Shown: piece after piece, positions 1 to 8,237 of the stretch
How positions within the stretch are numbered: the first letter of the stretch is position 1
Layout: each line of letters opens with the position of its first letter
From: Paenibacillus pinisoli
Lineage (GTDB): Bacteria > Bacillota > Bacilli > Paenibacillales > Paenibacillaceae
Assembly (NCBI RefSeq): GCF_003605435.1
Contig: NZ_QXQB01000002.1
Coordinates: 620,001 to 684,000, forward strand
Length of the DNA: 64,000 nucleotides
Direction of reading: 5' to 3'
Position numbers and translations under genes: made by a program
The notes under the pieces: model-generated
Told to the model about the DNA's origin: nothing
Database searches by the model: none
The model's input: only the letters and a program-made list of their open reading frames with translations

Positions 1-314
1 TCGCCAGTCGTCATGCCGAATGCAGCCTCTGCCTCCCCGCTCTCGCGAATCTCCTCCAGCAGCCGGTGCGGAATATTGCCCGTAGGCGCACCTACCCGAT
101 AGAAGGTGTTCAGCACAAGCTGAGACTCGCTCCCGTCTGCGCCGATGGTCAGCTCGAACGGGCCATAGCCTTTTTTGGCACCTTGCTCAACACCATCTCT
201 GCTCATTAGCAGCAGCGAAAATAAAGCGACCGTTACCGTTACCGCGATTATCGTCAACACCGTCAGAAACCCGCGATGCTTCATATTGCTCCACACATAC
301 TTCCATCCGCTCAC
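1..314 (-). CDS. ABC exporter permease, FtsX/MacB type (3' part cut by window edge)
   Basis: The reading frame starts at GTG 314, which shares four bases with the stop of the ATPase gene upstream (GTGA overlap), and runs off the left edge. About 104 residues are visible. The start has a GGAGG nine bases upstream, inside the ATPase gene. The product begins with a short cytoplasmic leader ([14 protein letters not shown]), then one strong membrane helix ([20 protein letters not shown]) and a polar extracytoplasmic region containing ELTIGADGS. This order, with one helix followed by a large periplasmic-type domain and a LolD-like ATPase partner, is typical of MacB/FtsX permeases (family knowledge). 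The exported substrate cannot be told; lipoproteins, peptides and antibiotics are all exported by such systems. Confidence 0.75.
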   Translation of the reverse strand, partial: MSGWKYVWSNMKHRGFLTVLTIIAVTVTVALFSLLLMSRDGVEQGAKKGYGPFELTIGADGSESQLVLNTFYRVGAPTGNIPHRLLEEIRESGEAEAAFGMTTG

Positions 315-1063
315 GCCCGCTCACCTCCGACTTCCGCAAAGGCTCGCCGGTCTGCCTCGCTCGGAACCTCTTCACCGCGAGATGGGGACGTGCCCAGGCA
401 GCGATTGACGGTTGCGAAGTCCAGCTTCGTCTTGAACAGCTCTGCCAAATGGCGGTCATGCGTCACGGTCACCAGCGTTGACCTACTCTCCTCGCATACC
501 TCCAGCAGAAGTCCCATGATATCGGCAGCCGTCTCCCAGTCCAGGCTCCCTGTCGGCTCATCCGCAAGCACAAGCGGCGGACGGTTAATCATCGCCCGAA
601 TAATCGCCGCCCGCTGCTGCTGGCCTCTGGACAGCTTCGACGGAAGCTGATTCATCCGCTCCTTCAGCCCGACACGCTCGAACCAGCCCTCCAACAATGC
701 CATACGCTCCGCTTTTCCCATTGAACGGGGCAGCACAAGCTCGACGTTCTCACGGACAGTCAGCGACGGCACCAGATAAAAGTCCTGGAATACATAACCG
801 ACCATCAAAGCCCGGTACGCATCCCGCTCCGACTCCTTCATTCCGCTAACCTTCTGACCCCCGACTTCCAGAACGCCTTTGTCCATAGGCAATACCCCGC
901 CCAGCAGATGGAGAAAGGTGCTTTTTCCGCTTCCGCTCGGTCCAAGCAAAGCAATCGCATCGCCGCTTTGGGCGCTCCATTCTTCGATATCAATAATGAG
1001 CTGCGTATTCCCCTGATGCGGGAATGACTTCTGCAAGCCCTTCACCTTGATCATATCTGTCAT
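311..1063 (-). CDS. ABC transporter ATP-binding protein, LolD/MacB type
   Basis: 250-residue ATPase that should power the overlapping permease at the window edge. It has Walker A GPSGSGKS (about residues 41-48), a Q-loop YVFQDFYLV, a signature LSRGQQQR in which the usual LSGGQ has Arg at the third position, Walker [13 protein letters not shown] and the H-loop TVTHDRH. The pattern of Q-loop and [10 protein letters not shown] is that of the LolD/MacB/FtsE family (knowledge). The start was placed at ATG 1063 because GGGAGG lies six bases upstream; the frame stays open another 27 codons without a better ribosome site. The tail of about 40 residues after the H-loop is polar and poorly conserved-looking. 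It is co-transcribed with the permease. Confidence 0.88.
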   Translation of the reverse strand: MTDMIKVKGLQKSFPHQGNTQLIIDIEEWSAQSGDAIALLGPSGSGKSTFLHLLGGVLPMDKGVLEVGGQKVSGMKESERDAYRALMVGYVFQDFYLVPSLTVRENVELVLPRSMGKAERMALLEGWFERVGLKERMNQLPSKLSRGQQQRAAIIRAMINRPPLVLADEPTGSLDWETAADIMGLLLEVCEESRSTLVTVTHDRHLAELFKTKLDFATVNRCLGTSPSRGEEVPSEADRRAFAEVGGERA

Positions 1064-1111
1064 GCCGAACCTCCCTGGCTCTGCCTTCCTTTTTTCAGCC
1101 CAAACAGCAAA

Positions 1112-1132
1112 CAGGAGAGCCACGCTCTCCTG
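1112..1132 (-). terminator. Hairpin after alkaline phosphatase gene
   Basis: Perfect 9-bp stem (CAGGAGAGC with GCTCTCCTG) and a 3-base loop, followed on the minus strand by TTTGCTGTTT. It lies about 40 bases past the phosphatase stop and before the ABC ATPase start, so it probably separates the two units. The T-tract is interrupted, so termination may be partial. Confidence 0.6.
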
Positions 1133-1172
1133 TCTGCAATCCATTCGTTCAAGCGAAGCGACGAATGTATGG

Positions 1173-2885
1173 TTATTTCACGATTCTTTCGGACAACGTG
1201 TCCCAAGTCATCTTTTTGCCGGTCAGCGTGTTGAAAGCCTCAAGCGGCAAGTACAGCTTGCCATTGTCAACGTCGCTAGCCAGGCTCGAAGCTGCGCCGT
1301 TCACCGTTACTTTTTTGCTGTCAAGGTTGACCGCGATCGTATTGCCTTCATGCGTAATCGATGCCGTGCGAGTCGATTCGCTCCATGCCACTTTCGCTCC
1401 AAGCGTCTCCGCAAGCGCCTTGGCAGGATACAGCACTTGGCCGTCTCTTGTTACTTTGAATTTCGGATACAGGTATTTGGCTTGCAGCTTAGCTGTAGCG
1501 CCAGCCAAATCTACGCCGATCACTTCAGCGGAAGCCATGGCGATACGCGTATTGTCGATTTGGCCTTTCACCAGGTCGGCAATCGGGCCGTATGCCCATA
1601 CGCCTACGTCTACTGCAGAGTGGCCGTGGCCGCTCCAGCCGATCAGCAGCCTTTTGCTGACAACCGCATTATAGCTTCCTTCCTGTGCATAGGAAGAACC
1701 GTCGCCAGCCAGAATGTATGCCGCTTCTTCATCCGTCAAATCTTGAATCCATGTGTTGGCCTGAACGATCGACTTCACTTCTTCAATCGTTTTGGCTTCT
1801 TTCAGCTTGCCTGCGATGAATTCGGATGAATTTTTTTGCTGGTCCCACAGCTCCAGATTCAATTCATAAATGTTGTCGCGGGACAGGGACAAGCCGCCTG
1901 TCTCATGGTCAGCTGTAATGACGACGGAAGTATTGCCGTCCTTCTTCGCGAAATCCAGTGCAACCTTCACAGCTGCGTCGAAATCCAGCACTTCCTGAAC
2001 CGTTGTCGGGAAGTCATTGGCATGGGCAGCATGGTCGATGCGTCCGCCTTCGATCATGACCGCAAAACCTTTCTCATCCTGCGACAGAATGCTCAGCGCC
2101 TTGCTCGTCATATCGGCGAGTGCAGGAACCGCATCCGTACGGTCAGGCACATAAGATACGTGGGAGCCGCCGAAGAGACCGAGTACTTTGCCATTGTCGG
2201 CTTTCAGGGCGTTAAGCCCTGCCTTGTCCGTTACATAATCGTAGCCCTTGGATTCAAAGTCCGCGATAATGCTCTTGTCGGAACGCTTGCCCTTCTCATC
2301 CTTGCTGAGGAAGAAGGAGCTGCCGCCGCCCAGAAGAACATCAACGCCGCTCTCCAAATATTGCGAAGCAATCGCCGTTTCATTATCGCGGCTTCTTACA
2401 TGGGAGGCATACACCGCCGGTGTAGCATGCGTAATGCGAGCCGTTGTGACAAGGCCCGTTGATTTGCCCGACAGCTCGGCTGCTTCGATGACAGATGCAA
2501 ATGGAACAGCTACATCTTCATTGGAAATGCTGATAGCTGCGTTATATGTCTTGTTGCCTGTTGCAAAGGCAGTGCCAGCGGAAGCGGAGTCCGTGACGAC
2601 GCCGGATACGATCGTGCCGCCGTCTTCGCCGCGGTCCGCATACGTCGTTGCTTGTCCGACGTAGATGCTGTCCAGCGTCAAGTGGTCGATGCCTTTGTTG
2701 TACATCAGATAATTGCGCGCCGCACTCACTTGCGCCGGACCCATGCCGTCGCCGATGAGAACGATCAAATTCTTCGATGGGGAGACTTTTACGGGCGATG
2801 CGTCTTCAGCGGATACCGCCGATGCGGATAAAACGGATAATGCCATACAGCCTGCGAGAATAGCGCGTACTGCTTTTTTCTTCAA
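1173..2885 (-). CDS. Secreted alkaline phosphatase with C-terminal copper-amine-oxidase-like domain
   Basis: 570-residue exported phosphomonoesterase. The signal peptide covers residues 1-26 (KKK, hydrophobic core, ASAVSA). The PhoA-family sites are all present: LIGDGMG (metal Asp46), VTDSASAG with the nucleophile Ser100, IEGGRIDHAAHAND, ITADHETGG and GWSGHGHS. These residues bind two Zn and one Mg in the family (knowledge). After the phosphatase fold, the last 90 residues or so resemble the copper amine oxidase N-terminal repeat common in Paenibacillus secreted proteins (YPAKALAETLGAKVAW, LYLPLEAFNTL); this module is probably a wall or stalk domain rather than catalytic. Start TTG 2885 was chosen because GGAGGAG sits six bases upstream; a second TTG at 2900 overlaps that ribosome site. 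A PhoP-like promoter lies upstream. Confidence 0.92.
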   Translation of the reverse strand: MKKKAVRAILAGCMALSVLSASAVSAEDASPVKVSPSKNLIVLIGDGMGPAQVSAARNYLMYNKGIDHLTLDSIYVGQATTYADRGEDGGTIVSGVVTDSASAGTAFATGNKTYNAAISISNEDVAVPFASVIEAAELSGKSTGLVTTARITHATPAVYASHVRSRDNETAIASQYLESGVDVLLGGGSSFFLSKDEKGKRSDKSIIADFESKGYDYVTDKAGLNALKADNGKVLGLFGGSHVSYVPDRTDAVPALADMTSKALSILSQDEKGFAVMIEGGRIDHAAHANDFPTTVQEVLDFDAAVKVALDFAKKDGNTSVVITADHETGGLSLSRDNIYELNLELWDQQKNSSEFIAGKLKEAKTIEEVKSIVQANTWIQDLTDEEAAYILAGDGSSYAQEGSYNAVVSKRLLIGWSGHGHSAVDVGVWAYGPIADLVKGQIDNTRIAMASAEVIGVDLAGATAKLQAKYLYPKFKVTRDGQVLYPAKALAETLGAKVAWSESTRTASITHEGNTIAVNLDSKKVTVNGAASSLASDVDNGKLYLPLEAFNTLTGKKMTWDTLSERIVK

Positions 2886-2934
2886 ACCAATCTCCTCCAA
2901 ATCGAATACAAAATGTCTAGCAGATTTAGTTCCA

Positions 2935-2988
2935 ATTATGAGAGGGGAATATAAACGGCATATTATGCAGGCGTTAAGAAATGGTAAA
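2935..2988 (-). promoter_or_regulatory. PhoP-box-like promoter of the alkaline phosphatase gene
   Basis: Reading the minus strand from 2988, four hexamers occur with an exact 11-base period: TTTACC (2988-2983), TTAACG (2977-2972), ATAATA (2966-2961) and TTTATA (2955-2950). Each matches the Bacillus PhoP core TT(A/T/C)A(C/T)A at five or six of six positions. A CATAAT minus-10 hexamer follows at 2940-2935. With transcription starting near 2929, the array spans about -21 to -59, the placement known for PhoP-activated promoters (knowledge). This predicts induction of the phosphatase by phosphate starvation. It is a visual call. Confidence 0.6.
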
Positions 2989-3037
2989 TGCGGGAACGGG
3001 CTTTACAGACCCGGAAGCTCTCGCCAAAATAACGAAT

Positions 3038-3065
3038 AGCCCTTAAGCAGGGGGGCTTAAGGGCT
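3038..3065. terminator. Hairpin terminator downstream of small gene
   Basis: Perfect 11-bp stem AGCCCTTAAGC / GCTTAAGGGCT with a 6-base loop. TTTT follows on the plus strand, and ATTCGTTATTTT on the minus strand. It lies just past the stop of the minus-strand 52-residue gene and upstream of the phosphatase promoter, so it probably shields that promoter. Confidence 0.6.
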
Positions 3066-3103
3066 TTTCGCCTATGAGGGGGTTTGGAGAACGTAAGTTT
3101 ATA

Positions 3104-3262
3104 TTATTGTGCGTAATACCAGTTCGTATCGAGGCCGGTCACGGGACAGTACGGGAACTTATCCCCTTCCTTGAGCGCAGTGCGGCGGCCTGCTTCGCAA
3201 ATATAATCGCCTTCTCGCTCAACATATTCACCCGTCCGGTATGCCGTATCTGTTTGACTCAT
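3104..3262 (-). CDS. Small protein of 52 residues, function unknown
   Basis: Open frame from ATG 3262 with AGAGGTG eight bases upstream, ending at a TAA just before a hairpin terminator. The product begins MSQTDTAYRTGEYV and ends with TNWYYAQ. It is hydrophilic, with no signal or membrane helix. It has two cysteines, one in YICEAG and one in YCPVTG, and a turn-rich middle (KEGDKFPYCP), so a small beta fold is plausible. It slightly resembles the short YjzC-type proteins of bacilli, but that is a weak impression. The good ribosome site, the terminator right after it and the sensible composition argue that it is real. Confidence 0.55.
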   Translation of the reverse strand: MSQTDTAYRTGEYVEREGDYICEAGRRTALKEGDKFPYCPVTGLDTNWYYAQ

Positions 3263-3377
3263 GGGACATGCACCTCTTTCGATTTAGTTGGCAAGCCGCC
3301 GTCGGTTCGTTAAGCGCCTGCAGCGACTTGCTTGTTCTTCCTTAACCCGATTCCGCCAGCTTGAAACAGCAAATCCA

Positions 3378-3500
3378 TTATTTTTTAGAACGAGAGAAAG
3401 ACTGGAGCGCTTGACCGAGCTTCTGGCGCGCCGTCTTGTTCTTCAGCAAATAAGCCGTACCCACGCCGAGTGCTGTAAACAGCCATTTTTTGCCTCGCAT
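3378..3500 (-). CDS. Small basic protein of 40 residues with one hydrophobic stretch
   Basis: Frame from ATG 3500, with GGAGG eight bases upstream; another ATG six bases earlier is too close to that site. The product begins MRGKKWLFTALGVGTAYLLKN and ends SFSRSKK. It has a short hydrophobic segment (residues 6-19) between basic ends, so it may be a single-pass or peripheral membrane peptide. No family was recognised. A strong Shine-Dalgarno and a lysine-rich tail ending in TAA support coding, but the size keeps this uncertain. Confidence 0.45.
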   Translation of the reverse strand: MRGKKWLFTALGVGTAYLLKNKTARQKLGQALQSFSRSKK

Positions 3501-3636
3501 CGTCATAACCTCCTTTATCCCTTGATAGCCATGTATACCCGTTAGACGCCGCAATCAATCAGCCAGTTCTCCGCTAAGACCCGATCTTGCCCACTATTAG
3601 CGCCAGCGGACTCCAGCTTAGCCAGTCACAAAAAAA

Positions 3637-3660
3637 CCTCCCGGCATTTTCGCCGAAAGG
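3637..3660 (-). terminator. Rho-independent terminator of the esterase-symporter-HD run
   Basis: On the minus strand CCTTTCGGC pairs with GCCGGGAGG (nine pairs including two G-U), with a 6-base loop, followed by seven T. It lies 60 bases after the stop of the 114-residue unknown gene and probably ends the operon that starts with the acetyl esterase. Confidence 0.75.
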
Positions 3661-3717
3661 TCCCTTCTAGTTTTATAAGTATAGAGCTCGAAACATCAGT
3701 ATCTTCAAGTGAATTGC

Positions 3718-4062
3718 CTATAGCGGAATTCGGTATTCCGAGTTCAGCTCGATAATATGCTCGCCTTCGTTGTATACCCAGCTGAACTCGAAGGCATTGC
3801 CCTCATAGCGGGTTCGTGTGCGAATATCCGGCACAATGGTAGAGTCCATGTGGCTAATAATGATCTCTTCCATCTCCCGCAGCTTCCGCAGCGTGTCAAC
3901 CGCCAGCGCCGATGCTACATCCTCAGGCTGCGAATGCAGGAAGTAGCGCAGAGCAATCTCCTCATGAGACAGACCATCCTCCAGCGCGTAGCCGGACTTA
4001 TTCAGCACTTCCTTCACTGTATTGATCCAGTCGGTGACCAAATCCATTGTAATCTCGTACAT
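3718..4062 (-). CDS. Conserved-looking protein of 114 residues, function unknown
   Basis: Starts at ATG 4062 (MYEITMDLVTDWINTV), with AGGGGT about seven bases upstream; the frame is open 21 codons further but without a ribosome site. The product is acidic and soluble. The N-terminal two thirds look helical (EEIALRYFLHSQPEDVASALAVDTLRKLREMEEIIISHM) and the C-terminal third looks like beta strands (RTRYEGNAFEFSWVYNEG). No catalytic motif or known family was recognised. It lies 73 bases after the HD-domain gene and directly before a terminator, so it is probably the last gene of that transcript. Confidence 0.65.
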   Translation of the reverse strand: MYEITMDLVTDWINTVKEVLNKSGYALEDGLSHEEIALRYFLHSQPEDVASALAVDTLRKLREMEEIIISHMDSTIVPDIRTRTRYEGNAFEFSWVYNEGEHIIELNSEYRIPL

Positions 4063-4134
4063 GATGCATACCCCTATTCCCAATATCATTGCCTTGTTTA
4101 CCCTATCACAACCGAACAAGGGCATGCAACAAGG

Positions 4135-4803
4135 CTAAATCGAACCGTCCCACTCCGCATGAAATTGCGCCACATATTGCTCCATATAGCGGTGCCTCTC
4201 CTCGGCAATCGCCATCGCGGATGGCGTATTGATTCGATCCTTCAGCTTCAGCAGCTTCTCGTAAAAGTGATTGATCGCCGTACTGCCTTCATTGCGGTAC
4301 TGCTCTTTCGTAATGGAATCGCGCGGCTTGATCGCCGGATCATAGATCGGATCGCCTATCTTGCCCGCATACAAGAAGCATCTGGCAATGGCAATCGCCC
4401 CGATTGCGTCCAGCCGGTCCGCATCCTGCACCACCTGGCCCTCCAAGGTACGCATCGGCGGGTTCAGCCCCGCATTATAAGACATTGTCGAGATAATCCC
4501 GATCACATGCCCGCGATCCTCCGCCGCAACAGGCTGGCTCTCCAGCCACTCCTGCACGCGCCGCAAACCGCTTTCCTTGGAATCATTCAGCTTCTCGTCG
4601 GCCACATCATGCAGCAATGCAGCGAGAAGCGCTACGAACCGGTCCGCGCCTTCAGCCTCGGCCAGCCGCTCCGTCATCTTCGACACGCGATGGATATGCC
4701 ACCAGTCATGTCCCGTATCATCCTTCTCATGGAATGCCTTGGCAAATGCAACAGCCGCCGCAATAATGGCGTCTTGCTGCTCTTTATCCGTGATGGCCGT
4801 CAT
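4135..4803 (-). CDS. HD-domain phosphohydrolase, YpgQ/YedJ type
   Basis: 222 residues. The metal-binding HD residues are present: GHDWWHIHRV (residues 31-40), AALLHDVADEK with His65-Asp66, and the later QDADRLDAIGAIAIAR. Length and motif order match the YpgQ/YedJ family, whose B. subtilis member has nucleotide pyrophosphohydrolase activity (knowledge); the substrate here is not predictable. The start ATG 4803 has AAGAGGTG six bases upstream; a GTG nine bases earlier lies within that site. The first 20 bases overlap the end of the symporter gene, which indicates translational coupling. Confidence 0.85.
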   Translation of the reverse strand: MTAITDKEQQDAIIAAAVAFAKAFHEKDDTGHDWWHIHRVSKMTERLAEAEGADRFVALLAALLHDVADEKLNDSKESGLRRVQEWLESQPVAAEDRGHVIGIISTMSYNAGLNPPMRTLEGQVVQDADRLDAIGAIAIARCFLYAGKIGDPIYDPAIKPRDSITKEQYRNEGSTAINHFYEKLLKLKDRINTPSAMAIAEERHRYMEQYVAQFHAEWDGSI

Positions 4804-6079
4804 CCTCTTCACCTCTTAATCGAACAAAATAAGATAAGATATAGGATACCAAAAGCAGCATCAAGGGTACAACCGATATCAATACGCGGAAAGTCGTCTC
4901 GGGATCGTCTCCCGGCTTATCCCCGCTTTCATAGCCGAATATCATGCCTACGATGAGAAAGGCAAGCGCAGAGATGAGTCCGCTGGAGCGCGTAATAAAG
5001 CCGCTGACAGCCGTATAGATACCCTCGCGCCTGCGGCCTGTCTCCGCAAAGTCGCGGTCGATGATCAGGCTGTTGACGACAGGCGGCGTGACAAGGAAGC
5101 CCGCTAGTCCGAAGCCAACGATGATGCCCGCAAGAATCCCGCCTAGCAGGGTGCTGCCGAACCAAAGCGGAATGACCGATACGGCATAGGCAAGCAGCGA
5201 GAAGCGCCATGCTTTGACAGGGTCCATCCGTTTAATAATCCAGAACCATACGCCGACAAGCGGAATAACCGACACAAAGATAGATGCGAGCAAAACTGTA
5301 ACCATACCCTCTTCGACACGAAGCACATACTTGGCATAGAACGGTATCATTGAGCTCAGCAGGCCGTTGACCGTCTGGGCGAATGAATTGGATATATTGA
5401 AAATCCAGAACGGCTTGTTCGTCAGCGTAGCCGCAAACGACTCCTTCAGCCCCATCTTCGGCGTGTCACGATAAGCTGTATCTTCCTGCGTAAAGCGCAT
5501 ACATAGAATCATAAATACAACAAACATGAATCCGAATATGATCGACATGCTGCCAAAACCAAGCGCATTGAACAAAATAGGCGCGACAGCGGATCCAATC
5601 AGAATCGCAACGATTTGGTAGCCCTGCTGAATGGCAGACGCTTTCTTCCGTATCGTATCCCCCCGGAACAATTCCGGGAATAGCGCTCCGTAATTCACCC
5701 ATATAATCGTCGCGACGGCTTCATAGAACAATAGCGCAATAAGGAACCAGGTGAACAGCCCGATCTGGCTCATGCCCTCCGGCGCGCTGAACACTAGCAC
5801 AAAGGCGATCATGAACAACGGAACCGACGCATAAATCCAAGGTTTTCTGCGTCCGTGCTTGGTGTTCGTCCGGTCGGAGAAATATCCAGCCATAGGCTGA
5901 TTGACCGCGTCCCAGATCATAAAGATCGTTCTCGCGAGCGTCGCCAGCCCAAGCCCGAGCCCAAGCTTATCTACATAATAGTAGCTGTAAAACGTGCTGA
6001 ACGCATGACTGGGAATCATCATCGCCAGCATGCCGAACGCATACATCCACGGCGAATTGACCGCCTTTCCTTGTCCCAT
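4784..6079 (-). CDS. Sugar:cation symporter, GPH (MelB/XynP) family
   Basis: 431-residue polytopic membrane protein with about twelve hydrophobic helices. The N-terminal segment carries the GPH hallmarks: ARTIFMIWDAVNQPMAGYFSDRT, then KHGRRKPWI between helices 2 and 3 (family knowledge: the Asp/Asn of helix 2 and the R-R-K-P/W loop). Members import beta-glycosides, xylosides, glucuronides or melibiose with H+ or Na+. It is preceded, 158 bases upstream on the same strand, by a CE7 acetyl esterase, which suggests acetylated oligosaccharides, for example from xylan, as the imported material; this is inference. The start ATG 6079 has GGTGAAGCGGT ahead. Confidence 0.85.
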   Translation of the reverse strand: MGQGKAVNSPWMYAFGMLAMMIPSHAFSTFYSYYYVDKLGLGLGLATLARTIFMIWDAVNQPMAGYFSDRTNTKHGRRKPWIYASVPLFMIAFVLVFSAPEGMSQIGLFTWFLIALLFYEAVATIIWVNYGALFPELFRGDTIRKKASAIQQGYQIVAILIGSAVAPILFNALGFGSMSIIFGFMFVVFMILCMRFTQEDTAYRDTPKMGLKESFAATLTNKPFWIFNISNSFAQTVNGLLSSMIPFYAKYVLRVEEGMVTVLLASIFVSVIPLVGVWFWIIKRMDPVKAWRFSLLAYAVSVIPLWFGSTLLGGILAGIIVGFGLAGFLVTPPVVNSLIIDRDFAETGRRREGIYTAVSGFITRSSGLISALAFLIVGMIFGYESGDKPGDDPETTFRVLISVVPLMLLLVSYILSYFVRLRGEEDDGHHG

Positions 6080-6237
6080 ACCGCTTCACCCGTCCCGAGA
6101 GAGATTGACATTCCTTCCTTCAGCATACTTGTATTGCTACATCCTGGCAATAAAAAATTCGACATGCCCGGCTCGCCTTATGAAGAAGAATGTCATCTGT
6201 CCGCAGAACCCGGCACTCTGCTTCCAAGCCCGGAAAA

Positions 6238-7206
6238 TCATGAAGGCATCCAGTCCGCAAAGCGCTTCGCCAAGTAAGCCAGCTTCTTCTCCTTCTGCTT
6301 GGAGCCGCCGCCCTCATGGCCGTTGAACGGATAGATGACAATCTCCTTACTGCTCGTAATCCGGTTGTAGGTAGCGAAGTACATCAGCGCCGGGCAAGTC
6401 TCATCCTTGAGCGCTACAGAGGCAAGCACAGGGCAGCTGATCCGGTCAGCCATATTCATGGTATCAAAATAGCTCAGGGTGTCCATCACATCATTCGTCT
6501 GCTCCGGATGCTTCTTCAAGTAATCCGCGACAGCGGCGAATGCCCCATGGTTGCCCATTACGCGGGCAATCAGATTGCTGTTGCTTGGCACATCGACCAT
6601 GGCAAGCTTGGGGCGGCGATCGAGCGCCGCAACCGCCATGGCAAGCGCGCCGCCCTGGCTCCCGCCTTCCAGCACGATTCGTTCAGGATCGATCTCCTGC
6701 TGTCCGCAAGCAAAATCTATCGCCTTCAAACAATCCATATAGACGTAGCGGTAGTAATATTCGCGCTTGTCCTGTATGCCCTTGCTCGCCACATTGCTCA
6801 TGAAACCGTGAGAATAATGGGCGTGATTGCCCGTCCCGCCCCCTTGATCGCGGCAATCGATCGACAGCACAGCCATGCCCATCATCAGCCAATGCATGAA
6901 ATCGGACGGCTCCCCCCGGTTATGGGCGAAGCCGTGATAATGAATCAGACACGGCAGGCGCTCTTCCCGCTCTCTCCCCGGTATCAGCAGCCAGCCCTTG
7001 ATGCGGGTATCATCCATTCCGTTGTAAGCAATATCATACACCTTCACGCCCCGTACCGGATACGCAACCTGAGCCCTCTCCGGCTGCAGCGGAATCCGCT
7101 CTGCCTCCTCCATTGTCTCCTGCCAAAAAGAATCAAAATCATCCCGCTTCGTCAGCGGCGGACGGTAATTGTACAGCTCTCTTGTTACCTCTTCCATATA
7201 CCCCAT
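6238..7206 (-). CDS. Acetyl xylan esterase / cephalosporin-C deacetylase family (CE7)
   Basis: 322-residue alpha/beta hydrolase that should remove acetyl groups from short oligosaccharides in the cytoplasm; no signal peptide. The nucleophile elbow is GGSQGG with Ser183, the acid is Asp268 in ALKDETCP, and the base is His297 in FNGHEGG. This spacing is nearly that of characterised CE7 enzymes (Ser181-Asp269-His298, knowledge). The CE7 signatures RDQGG and the oxyanion-hole HYHG are also present. Start ATG 7206 (MGYMEEV) was chosen for GGGGGGAA seven bases upstream. Followed by the GPH symporter gene, so import then deacetylation is a plausible pathway. Confidence 0.9.
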   Translation of the reverse strand: MGYMEEVTRELYNYRPPLTKRDDFDSFWQETMEEAERIPLQPERAQVAYPVRGVKVYDIAYNGMDDTRIKGWLLIPGREREERLPCLIHYHGFAHNRGEPSDFMHWLMMGMAVLSIDCRDQGGGTGNHAHYSHGFMSNVASKGIQDKREYYYRYVYMDCLKAIDFACGQQEIDPERIVLEGGSQGGALAMAVAALDRRPKLAMVDVPSNSNLIARVMGNHGAFAAVADYLKKHPEQTNDVMDTLSYFDTMNMADRISCPVLASVALKDETCPALMYFATYNRITSSKEIVIYPFNGHEGGGSKQKEKKLAYLAKRFADWMPS

Positions 7207-7263
7207 CTTGCCATTCCCCCCAGGATAGCTCGCGTTATTGGTCTCATCATAGCATGTGCAACT

Positions 7264-7293
7264 AAAAAAGGCTCCCCGGTTATCAGGAGGGCC
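7264..7293 (-). terminator. Terminator of the GAF-LuxR gene
   Basis: Minus-strand hairpin GGCCCTCC / GGGGAGCC (one mismatch, one wobble) followed by six T. It lies about 40 bases past the regulator stop and before the esterase start. Confidence 0.6.
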
Positions 7294-7334
7294 CAAGGCG
7301 GTTCTACTATTCTGCTTCCGTGTGTCAGCCCGCC

Positions 7335-7964
7335 TCAGAAATAGGCTCGTCTAGCCGCTATGCTGACGGCTTCCGTACTGGACTGCGCGCCCAGCTTCTC
7401 AAAGATCACTTTCTTGTGGTGGTTCACCGTCGATTCCTTGATCTTCAGCTTATGCGCAATAGACTTCACGGTCTGCCCTTCCGAGATTAGCCGAAGCACA
7501 TGGATTTGCCGTTCGGTCAATACCGGCTTATTCATCTCGCTCTCGATATCCGGAATGCTCAGCATATGCATCGAGATCAGCTTGGCAATGGCAATAAGCT
7601 CGCTCTTCAGCTCCTCGTCGACAGTCGAGACATCCAGATAACCGAGCAGCGTATTGCCCACTGTCAACGGCATCGCGTAGCAATGCCAGTTCTGGAAGAA
7701 GGGACTCTCATGCTCCTCCGGCTTCAAATATACGGAGCTGCGCCGCTCCATCGCCTCGGAGATCGCGTTCACGCCGCAATTTTCCCTGGAGAACACCAAT
7801 CCCACCCTAATGGGGGACTGCTCCACCAGATCCTTCATCTCCGCGCTATTGTCCATTGCGAGCAGCTCGCCTTTGTCATCGGTTAATAAAAATAAATATT
7901 CGCCGGTCAAGTGCTCCTTTACCGCTTGAATCGATTCCAAAAACGTGTTCGTCCATACATTCAT
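7335..7964 (-). CDS. GAF-domain transcriptional regulator with LuxR-type HTH
   Basis: 209 residues. The N-terminal two thirds resemble a GAF-like sensor fold (YLFLLTDDKGELLAM, GLVFSRENCGVNAISEA, HCYAMPLTVGNTLLGYLDVS), as in the sensor regions of AcoR/NifA-type regulators. The C-terminal 60 residues are a LuxR/GerE HTH (LTERQIHVLRLISEGQTVKSIAHKL, ESTVNHHKKVIFEKLG). No receiver domain is present, so a ligand or redox signal rather than phosphorylation is likely. Start ATG 7964 (MNVWTN) is preferred over a TTG 15 bases earlier. It lies just upstream of the acetyl esterase on the same strand and could control that set, but a terminator sits between them. Confidence 0.8.
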   Translation of the reverse strand: MNVWTNTFLESIQAVKEHLTGEYLFLLTDDKGELLAMDNSAEMKDLVEQSPIRVGLVFSRENCGVNAISEAMERRSSVYLKPEEHESPFFQNWHCYAMPLTVGNTLLGYLDVSTVDEELKSELIAIAKLISMHMLSIPDIESEMNKPVLTERQIHVLRLISEGQTVKSIAHKLKIKESTVNHHKKVIFEKLGAQSSTEAVSIAARRAYF

Positions 7965-8222
7965 CTCTCTATTCCCCAACCTTCAAAAATGCCGGAACGC
8001 CCCTATGAATGGTCTGCGCTTCCCGTGCATTCCATATCTTGAAACACTCGTCCTTCATAGTCTAGCCTATCTTTTAACCGCTTTCAATATCTGGAAGGAG
8101 ATCGCAAAGCTCATTTTTCCGGCAAGATAGCCGTCATTTTTTAAGCCTTGCAAAGAGCAAGTATATTAATGTTAGTAAATATAACATAATATAAATATAC
8201 CCCTTCATTTATCGAGATTTGT

Positions 8223-8237
8223 GTTATATTATATAAC
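8223..8237. promoter_or_regulatory. AT-rich inverted repeat upstream of methylglyoxal synthase
   Basis: GTTATATTATATAAC is a 7-bp inverted repeat around one central base, about 65 bases before the mgsA start, in a very AT-rich stretch (8160-8250) that probably contains the promoter. It may be an operator. No regulator can be named and no clear minus-35/minus-10 pair was fixed. Confidence 0.3.

Noticed and set aside
3757..4956. 399-codon plus-strand open frame
   Set aside because: It crosses three real minus-strand genes, its composition is His/Arg-rich, and it has no ribosome site.
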